In this document: one piece after another, positions 53,126 through 64,000 of the stretch
How the letters are laid out: the number at the start of each line of letters is the position of its first letter
Numbering within the stretch: the stretch's first letter is position 1
DNA from: Wyeomyia smithii
Lineage: Eukaryota; Arthropoda; Insecta; Diptera; Culicidae
Length of the DNA stretch: 64,000 nucleotides
Reading direction: 5' to 3'
Assembly (NCBI RefSeq): GCF_029784165.1
Contig: NC_073695.1
Coordinates: 5,505,683 to 5,569,682 of the forward strand
Notes under the pieces: model-generated
The model's input: only the letters and a program-made list of their open reading frames with translations
Told to the model about the DNA's origin: nothing
The model's database searches: none
Program-made: the position numbers and the translations under genes

Positions 53126-54647
53126 TCAGCTCCAGGCCGAAGTGTCCCTTGCTGTTCGAAGAAGTCGTCTCCATTCAACTCGGTCCATGGCTGCAGCTCG
53201 CCAGCCATGTCGTCTGCGGAGGCCCCGCAGGTCGTCTTCCACTTGATCGAGCCACCTTGCTCGCTGCGCGCCCCGTCGCCTCGTACCAGTCGGGTTGTTA
53301 TCAAGAACCATTTTCACCGGGTTGTCGTCCGACATCCTAACGACATGCCCAGCCTACCGTAGTCTCCCGATTTTCGCCGTTTGAACGATGAGTGGTTCTC
53401 CCAGCAGCTGATGCAACTCGTGGTTCATCTGCCTCCGCCATGATCCATCTTCCATCTGCACTCCACCACAGATGGTACGCAACACCTTTCGTTCGAAAAC
53501 CCCAAGGGCGCGTTGGTCCTCCACGAGCATAGTCCAGGTTTCGTGGCCGTAGAGGACTACCGGTCTGATCAGTGTTTTGTAGATGGTTAACTTCGTACGG
53601 CGGTGGATTTTATTCGAGCGGAGTATCCTCCGGAGTCCAAAGTAGGCACGATTTCCTGCCATAAGGCGTCGACGAATTTCTCTGCTGGTGTCGTTGTCAG
53701 CAGTCACCAGTGAGCCCAGGTACACGAACTCGTCTACCACCTCGATTTCATCACCGCTAATATGAATTCGTGGCGGGAGGTTGACACTGTCTTCTCTGGA
53801 ACCTCTTCCTCTCATTTACTTGGTCTTCGATGCGTTTATGGCCAGCCCAATTCGTCCGGCTTCAGCCTTCAGTCTGATGTACGTCTCCGTCATCTTTTCA
53901 AAGGTTCGTGCTACAATATCAATGTCATCGGCGAAGCCAAAGAGCTGAACAGACCTTCTAAAAATCGTGCCACTCGTGTCGATACCAGCCCTACGTATCA
54001 CACCTTCCAAAGCGATGTTGAATAGCAAGCACGATAATCCATCACCTTGCCGTAACCCTCTTCGAGATTCGAAGGGACTCGAGAGTGTTCCCGAAACTCG
54101 AACTACGCACATCACCCGATCCATCGTCGACTTGACCAACCGTGCCAGTTTATCCGGAAAGCCGTAATCGTGCATAATCTGCCATAGCTGGTCTCGAACG
54201 ATTGTGTCGTATGCCGATTTAAAATCGATGAACAAGTGATCTGTGGGCACGTTATACTCACGGCACTTCTGTAGGACCTGCCGTATCGCGAATATTTGGT
54301 CCGTGGTGGCGCGGGCACCCATAAATCCCGCTTGGTATTGCCCCACGAATTCCCTTGCAAACGGTGATAGTCGACGGCACAGAATTTGAGAGAGTACCTT
54401 GTAGGCGGCGTTCAGCAACGTGATTGCGCGGTAGTTGCAGCAATCCAAATTGTCGCCTTTTTTGTAGATGGGGCACACTGTACCCTCCATCCACTCCTCC
54501 GGTACTACCTCCTCCTCCCAAATCTTGGCAATAACCCAGTGTAGCGCCTCGGTCTTCTTCCGTAAGACCGAGTTTTGCCTGTTCCGTGCGCGTCGGTAGC
54601 GCTCCACGTTCGCCCTTGTTTGGTGTTGCAGAATTCTCGCTCGTGCT
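53126..54647 (-). pseudogene. RTE ORF, reverse transcriptase and C-terminal part
   Basis: One frame runs through RT motifs: VCPIYKKGDNLDCCNYRAIT, FIDFKSAYDTI (motif A), GLRQGDGLSCLLFNIALEG (motif B), QLFGFADDIDIVA (motif C). FVYLGSLVTADND and ALGVFERKVLRTICGG follow. Two nonsense codons break it: TAA at 53816-53818 (after NASKTK) and TAG at 53354-53356 (after IGRLR, before AGHVVRM). The 5' side jumps from RQNSVLRKK directly to TEALHWVIAKIWEEE. From family knowledge roughly 150 residues normally lie between these, so an internal deletion is likely. Confidence 0.8.
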
Positions 54648-54660
54648 GCATTCTTCTCTT
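54648..54660 (+). repeat. Target-site duplication of the R1-like LINE, left copy
   Basis: GCATTCTTCTCTT, 13 bp, exact match to 58107-58119. It lies inside the RTE coding region (codons for EEKNA). Confidence 0.92.
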
Positions 54661-54939
54661 TTTTTTTTTTTTTTTTTTTAAAGGTGGCGGGGAAATCTGC
54701 AAACAGACACCTGAGAAGAGAACTCAGGGTGTGGGGATGAGACTAGGGGAGAGATGCTGGGGTAGTTACACTCCCCCAGACACCTACTTATCCCTGTCCC
54801 GACCCACTAAAACCCCTCCAGTCTCCAGCCCTGGTCTTCCCGGAACGACTGTTAAGTATTACGTCGGGAAGTGGCTTTTGTGCGTGATGCACCCTCTTTA
54901 CTCTTATAACCTCCTAGCTAACTACCTGGAGACTGGTAA

Positions 54940-57900
54940 TTAGCTACCACTGGCGTGTTGGTGGTTGACCCGCCACACACGTTGCAGCTCCAGAACAATC
55001 TGAGAGGCGGCCGCACAGACCGCGTTCCAGATGTCCGGGTCGTCGCACATCCTCCGGACTAGATTGTCCGGAGTAGTGCCAGGCCCGCTCACAGCCATCA
55101 TGTTGCTCCGCGCTCTTACGAAACGGGGGCATACGAAGAAGACGTGCTCAGCAGTCTCCTCCTCCTCCACGCACTCGGGACACATGGGGGACACCGCGTG
55201 TCCGAACCTGTGCAGATATTGCCTGAAACAACCATGGCCTGACAGGATTTGTGTCAGGTGGAAGTTCACTTCGCCATGTCGTCTCCCGACCCAGCCGGAT
55301 ATCTCCGGTATGAGTCGGTGCGTCCATCTGCCCTTTGTGGAATTAGACCATTCCCTCTGCCAACGGAGCATCGAGAATGACCTTCTGGTACCTCGTATGC
55401 CCCTTGTGTCACGTTGGTCGAAACACTCTCTGCCCTCCTTGATGGCGATGCTGATAGGCATCATGCCGGACAAGACACATATTGCATCGTATGACACCGT
55501 ACGATACGCACTCGCAACTCTCAGGCACATGAGCCTGTAGGTACTTTCCAGTTTGCCACGGTAACTGTTAGTACCTAGCGCTCTGGACCACACTGGCCCA
55601 CCATACCTAAGTATGGACGAAACCACGCTGGCAAGAAGTCTTCGCTTGCTGCCATAAACCGCTGAGCTATTGGACATCATACGAGATAGTGCTGCAATAG
55701 CCGATGAGGCCCTCTTACAGGCATAGTCGACGTGACTCCCGAACGTGAGCTTGTCGTCCACCATAACCCCCAAGAGCTTCAGGGATCGCTTCGAGGTGAT
55801 GGTGCAGTCTCCGACTCTGACCACCGCCTGTTGCTCCGATTTACGGTTGTTCACAACCATGACCTCCGTCTTATGATGCGCGAGCTCCAGTTTCCTGGAG
55901 CGCATCCAGTCCTCGACCTTGCGTATACAGTGCGCGGCCGTCAACTCGACCTCCTCGATAGACTCGCCGTAAACCTCCAGCGTTATGTCGTCTGCAAAGC
56001 CGACGATCACAACCCCTACAGGGAACTTGAGTTTTAACACTCCGTCATACATGACATTCCACAACACCGGGCCCAGGATAGAACCTTGCGGAACTCCTGC
56101 GGTAATTGGGACGCACTTCTGACCCTCCTCTGTGTCGTAAACAAGTACTCGATTCTGGAAATAATTTTCCAGAATCTTGTACAGCGACACCGGTACATGG
56201 ATGCTCCTGAGCGCGAGCGCTATGGAGTCCCAACTGGCACTATTGAACGCATTCTTCACGTCGAGCGTGACGATTGCGCAGTAGCGTATTCCCCTTCTCT
56301 TGCGCTGGATTGCTACCTCCGCCGTCTTTATGACGGAAGAGATTGCGTCCAGCGTGGACCTGCCCTTCCGGAAGCCGAACTGGTTACTTGCCAGACCGTG
56401 TACACCCTCCGTGTACCTCACCAGTCTGTTGAGGATGATCCTCTCAAGCACCTTGCCCGCGGTGTCCAGCAGGCAGATAGGCCTATATGCCGATGGGTCC
56501 CCTGGCGGTTTCCCAGCCTTCGGCAATAAGACCAGTCTCTGCCGCTTCCACCTGTCCGGAAAGAGACAGTCATCCAGGCACCTCTGCATGACTGCCCTGA
56601 ACAGCCCGGGGGCCGTTTTTATCGCCAGCCTGATCGCCAGGTTAGGGATACCATCCGGTCCCGGTGCCTTGCTCACCTTTAGGGATTTGGCGATCACGAT
56701 GAGTTCCTCATTCGTAACCCTTGCCTCCTCCCCTGCCTCGACACGGCTGTCGTCGCTCACGGATTGGATGCTCGGCAGGTTGGCCGACCATCTCTGGTCT
56801 ATGTCTGAGATACTGGAACGTCGGACGTGAGACTCGACCGCCGGAGGCCAAGGACTTGGCTCGTGGCGTGGAAAGAGTCCCTCGATGATACGCTCCAGCA
56901 TCGCTGGTGATCGCTCTGCAGGCGCCAGCGCGCCTTTAGTCTTGGCGTCACCCCACGGATTTGTATTGGCACTCGCACATAGCCTATCGAAGCAGGCCCT
57001 CTTGCTGGCCTTTATCGCACTCTTTAGCATCGATCTTGCCGAACTGAATGCTGCGCGGCGCTCTGTCCTCTCTTCTTCGTTTCGCGCACGCTGCATCCTC
57101 CGTCTTGCACGGAGGCACGCACTGCGAAGGTTGGCTATCGCGTCCGTCCACCAGTAAACCGGTGGCTTTCCATTCCTAGGTTGGCGAGTCCTAGGCATGG
57201 TGGCGTCGCACGCCCGCGATAGCATAGCAACTAGTTGGTCAGCAGTCGGGCGAAGCCAACTGCCCCCCTCGCGCTCCCTTCTCATTGCCTCTTCGAATAC
57301 CTCGGCATCAAAGTGCGATGTCTTCCACCCGCGAACGGTCGGAGTGTTGGCTCTACCCGTCGCTTGCCTCCTCTCGTTGTTGTCTACACTAAAACAGACC
57401 GCCTGGTGGTCGCTATTAGTGTAGCCATCGTCTACCCTCCAGTTCTTGATCAGTCCTGGGCTGGAGAACGTCACGTCGATGATCGACTCCGCACCATTTC
57501 TGCTAAATGTACTTTTGTTCCCAACGTTGGCCAGATCTAGGTTGAGCTTTGCAAAAGCCTCCAACAGGATCTGGCCCCTCTGGTTCGTGAAGCAACTTCC
57601 CCACTCAACAGCCCAAGCGTTGAAGTCGCCCGCCACCACCAACGGCGTTAGGCCCGTTAGCTCCATGGATAGGAGGTCGACCATCTGGATGAACCTTTCG
57701 GTAGACCAACGTGGCGGAGCATAGCAACTGCAGTAGAACACTCCGTTCACCTTAGCAACTACGTACCCTTCTTCTGAGGTTGAGACAACCTCCTGAACCG
57801 GGAACTTGCTCGTCGTACATATGGCCGCCAATCTGGACTTATCCGCAACCCAGTTACCGTTTCCGGGAGGGATGCGGTAGGGGTCCGATATGACGGCGAT

Positions 57901-57978
57901 GTCCGACAACGACTCAGTGGCTGCTTGGTGTAGCAGCTGCTGAGCCGCGAAGCAATGGTTCAGGTTCAGTTGCGTCAC
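54940..57978 (-). CDS. R1-like LINE ORF2: endonuclease and reverse transcriptase (about 1012 aa)
   Basis: Open frame without interruption. Endonuclease: NLNHCFAAQQLL at the start, FYCSCYAPPRWS near 77, VVAGDFNAWAVEWGS near 115, YTNSDHQAVCF near 187. Reverse transcriptase about 420-700: KAPGPDGIPN, YRPICLLDTAGK, ALVTLDVKNAF-like motif A (VTLDVKNAFNSA), GVPQGSILGPVLWN, GFADDITLEV. C-terminal zinc knuckle: CPECVEEEETAEHVFFVCP. There is no ATG at its start. The nearest codon is GTG at 57976-57978, close to the ORF1 stop TAA at 57980-57982, with a stop upstream in frame. Translation may depend on reinitiation or the start given may be approximate. It carries out target-primed reverse transcription. 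Confidence 0.88.
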   Translation of the reverse strand: MTQLNLNHCFAAQQLLHQAATESLSDIAVISDPYRIPPGNGNWVADKSRLAAICTTSKFPVQEVVSTSEEGYVVAKVNGVFYCSCYAPPRWSTERFIQMVDLLSMELTGLTPLVVAGDFNAWAVEWGSCFTNQRGQILLEAFAKLNLDLANVGNKSTFSRNGAESIIDVTFSSPGLIKNWRVDDGYTNSDHQAVCFSVDNNERRQATGRANTPTVRGWKTSHFDAEVFEEAMRREREGGSWLRPTADQLVAMLSRACDATMPRTRQPRNGKPPVYWWTDAIANLRSACLRARRRMQRARNEEERTERRAAFSSARSMLKSAIKASKRACFDRLCASANTNPWGDAKTKGALAPAERSPAMLERIIEGLFPRHEPSPWPPAVESHVRRSSISDIDQRWSANLPSIQSVSDDSRVEAGEEARVTNEELIVIAKSLKVSKAPGPDGIPNLAIRLAIKTAPGLFRAVMQRCLDDCLFPDRWKRQRLVLLPKAGKPPGDPSAYRPICLLDTAGKVLERIILNRLVRYTEGVHGLASNQFGFRKGRSTLDAISSVIKTAEVAIQRKRRGIRYCAIVTLDVKNAFNSASWDSIALALRSIHVPVSLYKILENYFQNRVLVYDTEEGQKCVPITAGVPQGSILGPVLWNVMYDGVLKLKFPVGVVIVGFADDITLEVYGESIEEVELTAAHCIRKVEDWMRSRKLELAHHKTEVMVVNNRKSEQQAVVRVGDCTITSKRSLKLLGVMVDDKLTFGSHVDYACKRASSAIAALSRMMSNSSAVYGSKRRLLASVVSSILRYGGPVWSRALGTNSYRGKLESTYRLMCLRVASAYRTVSYDAICVLSGMMPISIAIKEGRECFDQRDTRGIRGTRRSFSMLRWQREWSNSTKGRWTHRLIPEISGWVGRRHGEVNFHLTQILSGHGCFRQYLHRFGHAVSPMCPECVEEEETAEHVFFVCPRFVRARSNMMAVSGPGTTPDNLVRRMCDDPDIWNAVCAAASQIVLELQRVWRVNHQHASGS

Positions 57979-58106
57979 CCTTACGCCCGTGGTTTCGCAG
58001 CCGGCTTACCGGCTGGGCACCTGGGGCCTCCCATAAAGTGTTTGGCGTCCCGTTTCCCGGAACATACCATGCACTTGGGAGACTCCCCACAGTCCTTTGC
58101 TTTATG
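57979..58106 (-). pseudogene. C-terminal zinc-knuckle remnant of R1-like ORF1
   Basis: The minus strand reads HKAKDCGESPKCMVCSGKRD then HFMGGPRCPAGKPAAKPRA and TAA. The spacing of Cys and His is that of gag-like CCHC knuckles found at the ORF1 C-terminus of R1 elements. Only about 42 codons remain owing to 5' truncation. Confidence 0.8.
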
Positions 58107-58119
58107 GCATTCTTCTCTT
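58107..58119 (+). repeat. Target-site duplication of the R1-like LINE, right copy
   Basis: Identical 13 bp to 54648-54660. Confidence 0.92.
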
Positions 58120-59324
58120 CCACTAACTGTTTGCACTCGTCGTCAAACCAGTCGTTTCTCCTGTTCGTAGCCATAGTACCAAGCGCCGCTACAGCAGTAC
58201 TACCTATGGCTGATCGAATGTCCCTCCAGCCATCTTCAAGAGTAGCTGCGCCAAGCTGCTCTTCCGTTGGTAATGCTGCTCCAGCTGCTGCGCGTACTCC
58301 CTTGCAACCTCGGCGTCCCGTAGTTGCCCGATGTTTGGTCGCGGTGGGCGACTTTGACGCGTGTTTCGCACCGTCGAAAGTTTTGAGCGCATGCATACTG
58401 CAACAAGGTAATGGTCCGAATCAATATTCGCACTGCGGTAGGTGCGAACTCTGATGACGTCAGAGAAGAATTACCATCGATTAGAACGTGGTCGATTTGG
58501 TTCTCCACTTGTAAGTCAGGTGATCTCCAGGTGGCTTTGTGGATGTCTTTGCGGGGGAAGAAGGTACTTCTTATTACCATACCGCGGGAGGCTGCAAAGT
58601 TCACACATCGTTGGCCGTTATCATTTGATGCGGCGTGCAGGCTATTCGGCCCTATCACCGGTCTGTACATTGCCTCCCGTCTTATCTGAGCGTTCATATC
58701 ACCGATGACGATCTTAACGTCCCGTTGCGGACAGCTATCACACACCTGCTCCAGCTGCGCATAAAACGCTTCTTTCTCATCGTCGGCTCTTCCTTCGTGT
58801 GGGCAGTGCACGTTGATGATGCTGTAGTTGGAGAACCGGCCCTTAATTCTCAACTTACACATCCTCGCACTGATCGGCTGCCACCCGATCACGCGTTGGC
58901 GCATCCTACCCAGCACTATAAAGCCCGTTCCAAGCTCGTTGGTAGTGCCACAGCTCTGATAAAAGGTAGCCTCTCGATGTCCGCTTTTCCATACCTTCTG
59001 TCTCGACCAGCAAAGTTCCTGCAGTGCTACGATTTCGAAGTTGCGTGGATTTAGTTCATCATATATGATCCTGTCGCAGCCGTGAAAGCCTAACGATCTG
59101 CAGTTCCATGTACCGAGTTTCCAATCGTAGTCCTTATTTCGTCGCCTAGGTCTGTGCCGATTGTTCCGATCCATATAAACTTCTTCGATATTTGCAACTT
59201 TTGGTGTTTTTCGGGGCGGCTTGTTGGGCCTTCCCCAACCCCCTGTCTCGCCGGAGGGCAATCGTGTTAGCTCTGATAAGAGTCCCACGCTGACACCAGG
59301 ACGTTGATCAGCCGCTCCTAACAT
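58120..59324 (-). pseudogene. RTE ORF, endonuclease part
   Basis: An open frame from 59324 encodes an APE endonuclease: WKLGTWNCRSL, EIVALQELCW, GTGFIVLGRMR, FSNYSIINVHCPHEGRADDE, VKIVIGDMNAQI, QIDHVLIDG. It shifts frame near 58455, where VRTYRSANIDSDHYLVAV follows. It shifts again near 58265, where TEEQLGAATLEDGW and WFDDECKQLVEEKNA follow up to the R1-like insertion. Two frameshifts show that it was dead or dying independently of the insertion. Confidence 0.8.
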
Positions 59325-59624
59325 GGAGATCAGACGCTGTTTTGAGCCGCACCATCTTGGTGGACAGACGCTCGGGTTGGCGAAGCATTTCCTCTACCGC
59401 CGAGATATGGTTACCGCGCCAACGATCGCGTCGCACCTTCTCACTTAGCTATTGTCGGATGACAACATTGCCCAGGCAATGCCAACCAGTTGTGTCCATG
59501 TTTTAACTGGTAGTCTATTGTATCGTATGACCCGTGGAGGCGTGAGATAGGAACTTGTGAGGACCGGAGCTAAGTTTGACACTCCTTCCAAGTTGTCGAC
59601 TCACCATTTGAAGCCCAATCACAC

Positions 59625-60669
59625 ACTGTGTTGATTAAGTTCGATCTACATATTCCTTACTGATTCTATTCATATTGTTGTCTTGTACAATCACTAAGTG
59701 GTCTGTACCTAAGAAATTTAAATATTACAAAATTTTATAATTAATGAGTTAGTTTTAGCGTTCGAATCTTCGTATCGATTCGTTCAAAATTGCTGCTTTT
59801 TTTTCGCTTGAAAATTATGCAAGAACATGGAAATTTAGAGAAGGTAGAAAAAATCATTGCTTTTTCCCACCTCACCTCACTTGCAACGTGAAATGATGAT
59901 ACAACCATTTTTCAAGCGATTCATGAAATAATAAACAGAAAGGATTTTCCCGCAGGTTTTTGTTTTTCTCGTATTTGTGGGATGTTTTATTTTTTTCAAT
60001 TTTATCCCCAATATTTTTTTTTATAATTTCATATTTTATTGAAGTAAAACTCCGTTTCGGACTACCGCTGTACCATTTGAACAAATCATTTTAGCAAAGC
60101 ATGCGATGACCGAAATCTAATGTCAAATTCGTTGCCGGTTGCAAAATAATCGTTCTGTTCATTTGATTTAAAACGGAATATGTTATACGTGAGTGATTTT
60201 GAGTTTGTTTCCGGGCCCTCATCATCGACGAGGGATTCAGACAGCAAACCGTAATGAAAAAAAAACACGCATTGAAGAAGAAAAGGACCACTCACAAAAG
60301 CAGCAAAAATCGATCAATAGATGGGAGCATGGGTGAGCTAGTTTTCAACTTTTGTCAACTAATAGACATTATTAGTACGCATCATGCTAATGAAAATTAT
60401 GGTCTGAGAATTTAAATATCTGCAACGGTGTTCGCGTATCTGGAAAGCAGTAACATAAATATATTCATAAACAGAAGGGTTTTGAAATACTTTTTGAGTT
60501 GGATTCTAAATTTCGCAGGATTCAATATTTTTTACAAAGCACTGCGCTTTTGAAATTTTTTTCGAGCGCTTCGTATCAAACCCACTTCGAGCGCTTCGTA
60601 TCAAAATGTGAAAAAAATATCAAATATGAGAAGATCAAAAAGTATGTTTCAGGAGTTTGAAGGATAAAA
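59625..60669. other. Intergenic DNA; short direct repeat
   Basis: AT-rich. The phrase CGAGCGCTTCGTATCAAA is duplicated in tandem at about 60562-60605. No gene or RNA recognised. Confidence 0.45.
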
Positions 60670-61046
60670 TGTGGTAAGTGTTTGCATAGTTTAAACCAGA
60701 ATAATTAACATAAAGATATAATTTGTTCATTTGTGTATAGCCATTCTTGTAAACAACTCACGAACGTGGTCAACGTATCAAAAATCACATTTTCACCGTC
60801 CAGCATCAAAAAGGGGAGAGGGGCGCGTCTTATATGTACCTGTACTTGTTTACCCTGAATATTTCAATTTAATCACTGATCTTCTGAATCTATATATGTT
60901 CCATTCCAATCATCAGTTAGTGATTGCTATCACTAACTGTGGTTGAGAGAAAAATTCTTTCATTATAATTGTAACCGTCAAACTAGAATAAAGCAACTCA
61001 ATCAACTCTCAAGTTTTTACTACGAGTATTTTTGGAATACACTACA
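60670..61046 (+). repeat. Probable 5' LTR of a Ty3/Gypsy element
   Basis: Ends ...AATACACTACA immediately before a TGGCGAC primer-binding-site motif. It contains TATATATG (about 60892) and AATAAA (about 60989), as an LTR promoter and poly(A) signal would. The left edge TGT at 60670 is a guess because the 3' LTR lies outside the window. Confidence 0.4.
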
Positions 61047-64000
61047 TTTGGCGACGAGGATTGTTCTGGAAGATTCAAAAGCTTCAGAATTGAACCCGAA
61101 GAAGAATGGTAACAGCGACAAATCAAGAACTTCAAGCAGCAACCTTGCAGTTGACTCAGCTTCTACAGCGATTGGCCATTCCGCAGACAATCAATTGTCG
61201 ACCAACATCATCGAGTTATGCTTTGATCCGGAGAACGGCACCACATTCGAAAAGTGGTTCGCTCGGTATACGGATCTTTTTGAAAGCGACGCAAATAGTC
61301 TGGATGATGCAGCCAAGGTTCGACTCCTGCTCCGAAAGTTGGACACGTCTTCTCACAGTCGGAACGTAAATTACATCCTCCTGAAGCTGCCGAAGGAAGT
61401 CACGTTCAATGCCTACACCTCGGGAAATCGGAGGCGGATGACATCATCACCTACGGTGGCAAGGTCAACAGGGCGTGTGAAGAATTCGAATTCAAAGATT
61501 TGAAAATGGAGCAATTCAAGCGATTGATGTTTGCTTGCGGTTTGAAGGCAACACGCTACGCGAACATCAGAGCGAGACTTCTTCCCGCATCGAAGGTGAG
61601 ACAGCAGAATCACCAGTAACCATTCAAACTCTGATCGACGAGTTTCAGCGGCTCGTCAATTTCAAGTCGGACACCACAATGATCGAGCAACCCTCTAGCT
61701 CAACGAATTCGGTCCACAGCATCTCAGAGAAAAAACCCGGTAATCAACAACTTCCACCGAAAACGTGGACAAATAGACTATGTTCGCGACTGTCCATTTT
61801 CTGAGCATCTTTGCAAAGTATGCAACCGTACTGGTCATAAAGAAAACTACTGCGGCTGTGCAAAAAAATCTTCAAACAACCCTTGCACTCAATCCCGAGA
61901 AAAATAGCAATTCAAAAAGAAGGCTAGTTTCAGACCCGACGCCAAAGTAATTTTCGTGAATCATATCGCTAACAGCGCCAGAAAACGAAAATATGTGACA
62001 ATCACCATCAACAATGTCGCTGACTCTGCAAGCGATATCACAGTAATTTCCGAATCAATGTGACGCCCGAAGCTGACACCATCATCGATTGAAGCATCCA
62101 ACGCATCCGGTGGACTCCTCGCCCTCATCGGCGAATTTCATTGCGAAGTTACCCTCAACGGCATGGTCAAGCGTGGCCATTGTTTCGTGACGTCATCACC
62201 GGATCTCAATGTGCTCGAATTGATTGGATCGATATGTTCCGCCTATGGTCAGTTCCATTCGATACACTTTGCAGTAAAGTCGCAATAGTTCCTGGGTCGT
62301 GTTCTAAGGAAATCATATCGCAACTTTAAGCTAACCATCCGGCAGTCTTCGATAATTCACTGGGACACTGCACAAAGACAATGGTCAAAATGGTCAAAAT
62401 GGGAATCATCACACCGATCGATTTCTCCGAGTGGACTGCTCCGACTATTCCACTGGCCTCAACGATGCACTGGAAGCCAATCACTATCCTCTTCCAACTC
62501 CAGAAGAAATTTTCGCGCAGCTCAACGGGAGTGCCATCTTCAGCATTATAGACCGCTCCGATGCGTATCTTCAGCTGGAAGTAGATGATGAAGCAAAAAA
62601 AACTTCTCACCATAAATACGCACCAGGGTCTCTTCGCCTTGTACCAGGGGTAAAATCAGCGCCTGGGGCTTTCCAACGGATTGTTGACATTCCCGGGGTA
62701 CGTTCGTTTCTTGACGATGCTATCATCTTTGGACCAGCCTGGGAGGCACACAAGGCCTCATTGGACATGTTCTTCGACGTTTGAAGAAGTATGGATTTCA
62801 CGTCAAACTGGAGAAATGCCATTTTTTCCAAACCGGAATCAAGTACTCGGGGCACATTATCGACAGCAAAGGCATCCATCCCGATCCAGAAAAGCTCCAA
62901 GTCATCGCTTCTATCCCGGAACCAACCAACGTTTCCGAGCTTCGTTCCTTTCTGGGAGCCGTTAACTTCTACGGCCGGTTTGTTCGTAACATCCATGAGC
63001 TTCGCCATCCTCTCGACAAACTACTCAAGGAGGATACCAAGCGGCAGTGGAATACCGATTGCCAACGGTCTTTTGAGCAATTCCAACAAGTTCTGCAGTC
63101 CGAACTGTTGCTGATCCCAAATTCCAATCATCGTAGCGGCGGACGCTTCCAGCACGGGCATCGGTGCAATGATCTTCCACGCATTTCCCAATGGAAACTT
63201 GAAGGCAATTCAGCACGCATCGAGATCCCTCACCCAGGCAGAGCAAGCTTATGGACAGCCCGAAAAGAAAGCACTTGCGCTAACCTATAGCGTAACAAAG
63301 TTCCACAAGTACTTGTTGGGTCGACGATTCACTCTTCTCACTGACCACAAGCCATTGCTATCAATCTTTGGGTCAAAGAAGGGTATTTCATTACATACCG
63401 CGAATTGACTTCAGCGGTGGGCGTTGATGCTACTTAACTACGACTTCGACATCCGTCACATTTCCACCAACGGCTTCGGTTGCGCCGATATGCTGTCTAG
63501 ACTGATCGACCGTACCAAACAGCCCGAGGAAAATTACGTCGTAGCAGCGAGTTGCATAGAAGATGACATGATGAGCAATGTTCGTGATGCGATTGAACAA
63601 AAACCAGTTTCTTTCGCAGCTATCCAAGCTGCAACGAAGACTGACAAGGCGCTACAAATTGTGCTGCAGTAAATTCGTGAAGGCTGGCCAACAGATACAC
63701 GATCAATCACGACTCCAGACGTTCGTACCTACTTCAGCAAACGAGAATCCCTTACTCATGTCAATGGTTGTATTCTGTTTCACGACAGAGTTGTCGTTCC
63801 GAGAAAGTTCCGCAGGCAAATCCTAAAGCAGTTTCATCGCGGACATCCTGACATAGTTCGCATGAAGTCCATTGCACGAAGTTTTATTTTCTGGCCAGGA
63901 ATCGATAATGACATCGAAGAATTCGTCCGGAACTGTACTCGATGCTGCACTGCTGGGAAAGTACCTGTCAAAACAACTCTGGAATCTTGGCCCATTCCTG
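61047..64000 (+). pseudogene. Ty3/Gypsy gag-pol, frameshifted, continues past window end
   Basis: Gag starts at 61106 (MVTATNQELQAATLQL), then shifts frame to IIELCFDPENGTTFEKWF and DDAAKVRLLLRKLDT. A CCHC knuckle, CKVCNRTGHKENYC, lies near 61818. A protease-like DSASDITVISES lies near 62010 and ends in a stop. RT: VDCSDYSTGLND, YPLPTPEEIFAQL, APGAFQRIVD, FLDDAIIFG (catalytic YxDD-type box). RNase H: SELRSFLGAVNFYGRF, KAIQHASRSLTQAEQAYG, LLTDHKPLLSIFG. Integrase zinc finger: FHRGHPDIVRMKS and FVRNCTRC. The core of integrase lies beyond the window. At least four frameshifts or stops make it inactive. The order PR-RT-RH-IN is that of Ty3/Gypsy. Gag is related to the relic at 43 kb. Confidence 0.82.

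Larger units (their letters stand above)
54661..58106 (-). mobile_element. R1-like LINE nested in the RTE element
   Basis: A minus-oriented 3.45-kb insertion with a T run of 19 nt at the left (poly(A) tail) and a perfect 13-bp target duplication (54648-54660, 58107-58119). It keeps the last about 42 codons of ORF1 and a complete ORF2 with endonuclease and RT but no RNase H, as in the R1 clade. 5' truncation removed most of ORF1. Being inside the decayed RTE, it is the younger of the two. Confidence 0.88.
53109..59615 (-). mobile_element. RTE-clade LINE split by an R1-like LINE
   Basis: A minus-oriented RTE element occupies 53109-54647 (RT and C-terminus) and 58120-59615 (5' region and endonuclease). 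The 3' end is the pentamer repeat TACCTTACCTTACC (53109-53122), as RTE elements end in short tandem repeats rather than poly(A). CAATCACAC occurs at 53100-53108 and 59616-59624 and is a candidate 9-bp target duplication. The ORF is pseudogenised by frameshifts, nonsense codons and an internal deletion. The family resembles JAM1-type RTE of mosquitoes (from memory). Confidence 0.75.

Noticed and set aside
55031..57724. Several plus-strand frames of 90-176 codons
   Set aside because: Shadows of the R1-like ORF2 on the minus strand.

Overview
The window looks like mosquito nuclear DNA, most likely a culicine such as Aedes. I infer this from short coding exons split by GT-AG introns, an insect-type ribosomal protein L23A, introns of up to 24 kb filled with transposon relics, and repeat types (Penelope-like, RTE, R1 and I-group LINEs, tRNA-derived SINEs, many short TIR elements) typical of large mosquito genomes. 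The species call is an inference; no search was run.

Layout. At 1.1-3.5 kb (+) lies RpL23A: four exons, a normal C-terminal ribosomal domain and a very large Lys/Ala/Pro-rich N-terminal extension. Its first intron carries a well-formed C/D-box snoRNA. From 5.0 to 52.4 kb (+) runs one very long gene, the pan-arthropod Srrm2/3/4 orthologue (Drosophila Srrm234 type). It starts with a cwf21 domain, continues as a long RS-rich protein and has alternative last exons. The distal one, at 52.3 kb, completes an eMIC (enhancer-of-microexon) signature begun in exon 8, so one locus can apparently make an eMIC and a non-eMIC protein.

Intron 1 of Srrm234 (11.6 kb) begins with an I-group LINE whose 15-bp target-site duplication copies the 5' splice site itself. 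Intron 2 (23.9 kb) holds two nested paralogous genes on the opposite strand (17.4-18.9 kb and 26.5-27.5 kb), each with a SAM-like N-terminus and a C-terminal domain marked by a VxQLFPTE motif. It also holds a candidate nested same-strand ORF at 39.1 kb, a Penelope-like element with a GIY-YIG domain, two tRNA-like SINEs, a dead mariner and several TIR elements with intact target duplications. Intron 4 holds a Ty3/Gypsy relic interrupted by a LINE fragment.

Downstream of Srrm234 (53.1-59.6 kb) an RTE LINE is split by a younger R1-like LINE bounded by a perfect 13-bp target duplication. From about 60.7 kb to the window end is a frameshifted Ty3/Gypsy element with gag, protease, RT, RNase H and the integrase zinc finger. 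The host genes are thus two housekeeping/splicing loci, two nested paralogues and probably one more nested gene; most of the remaining sequence is mobile-element-derived.
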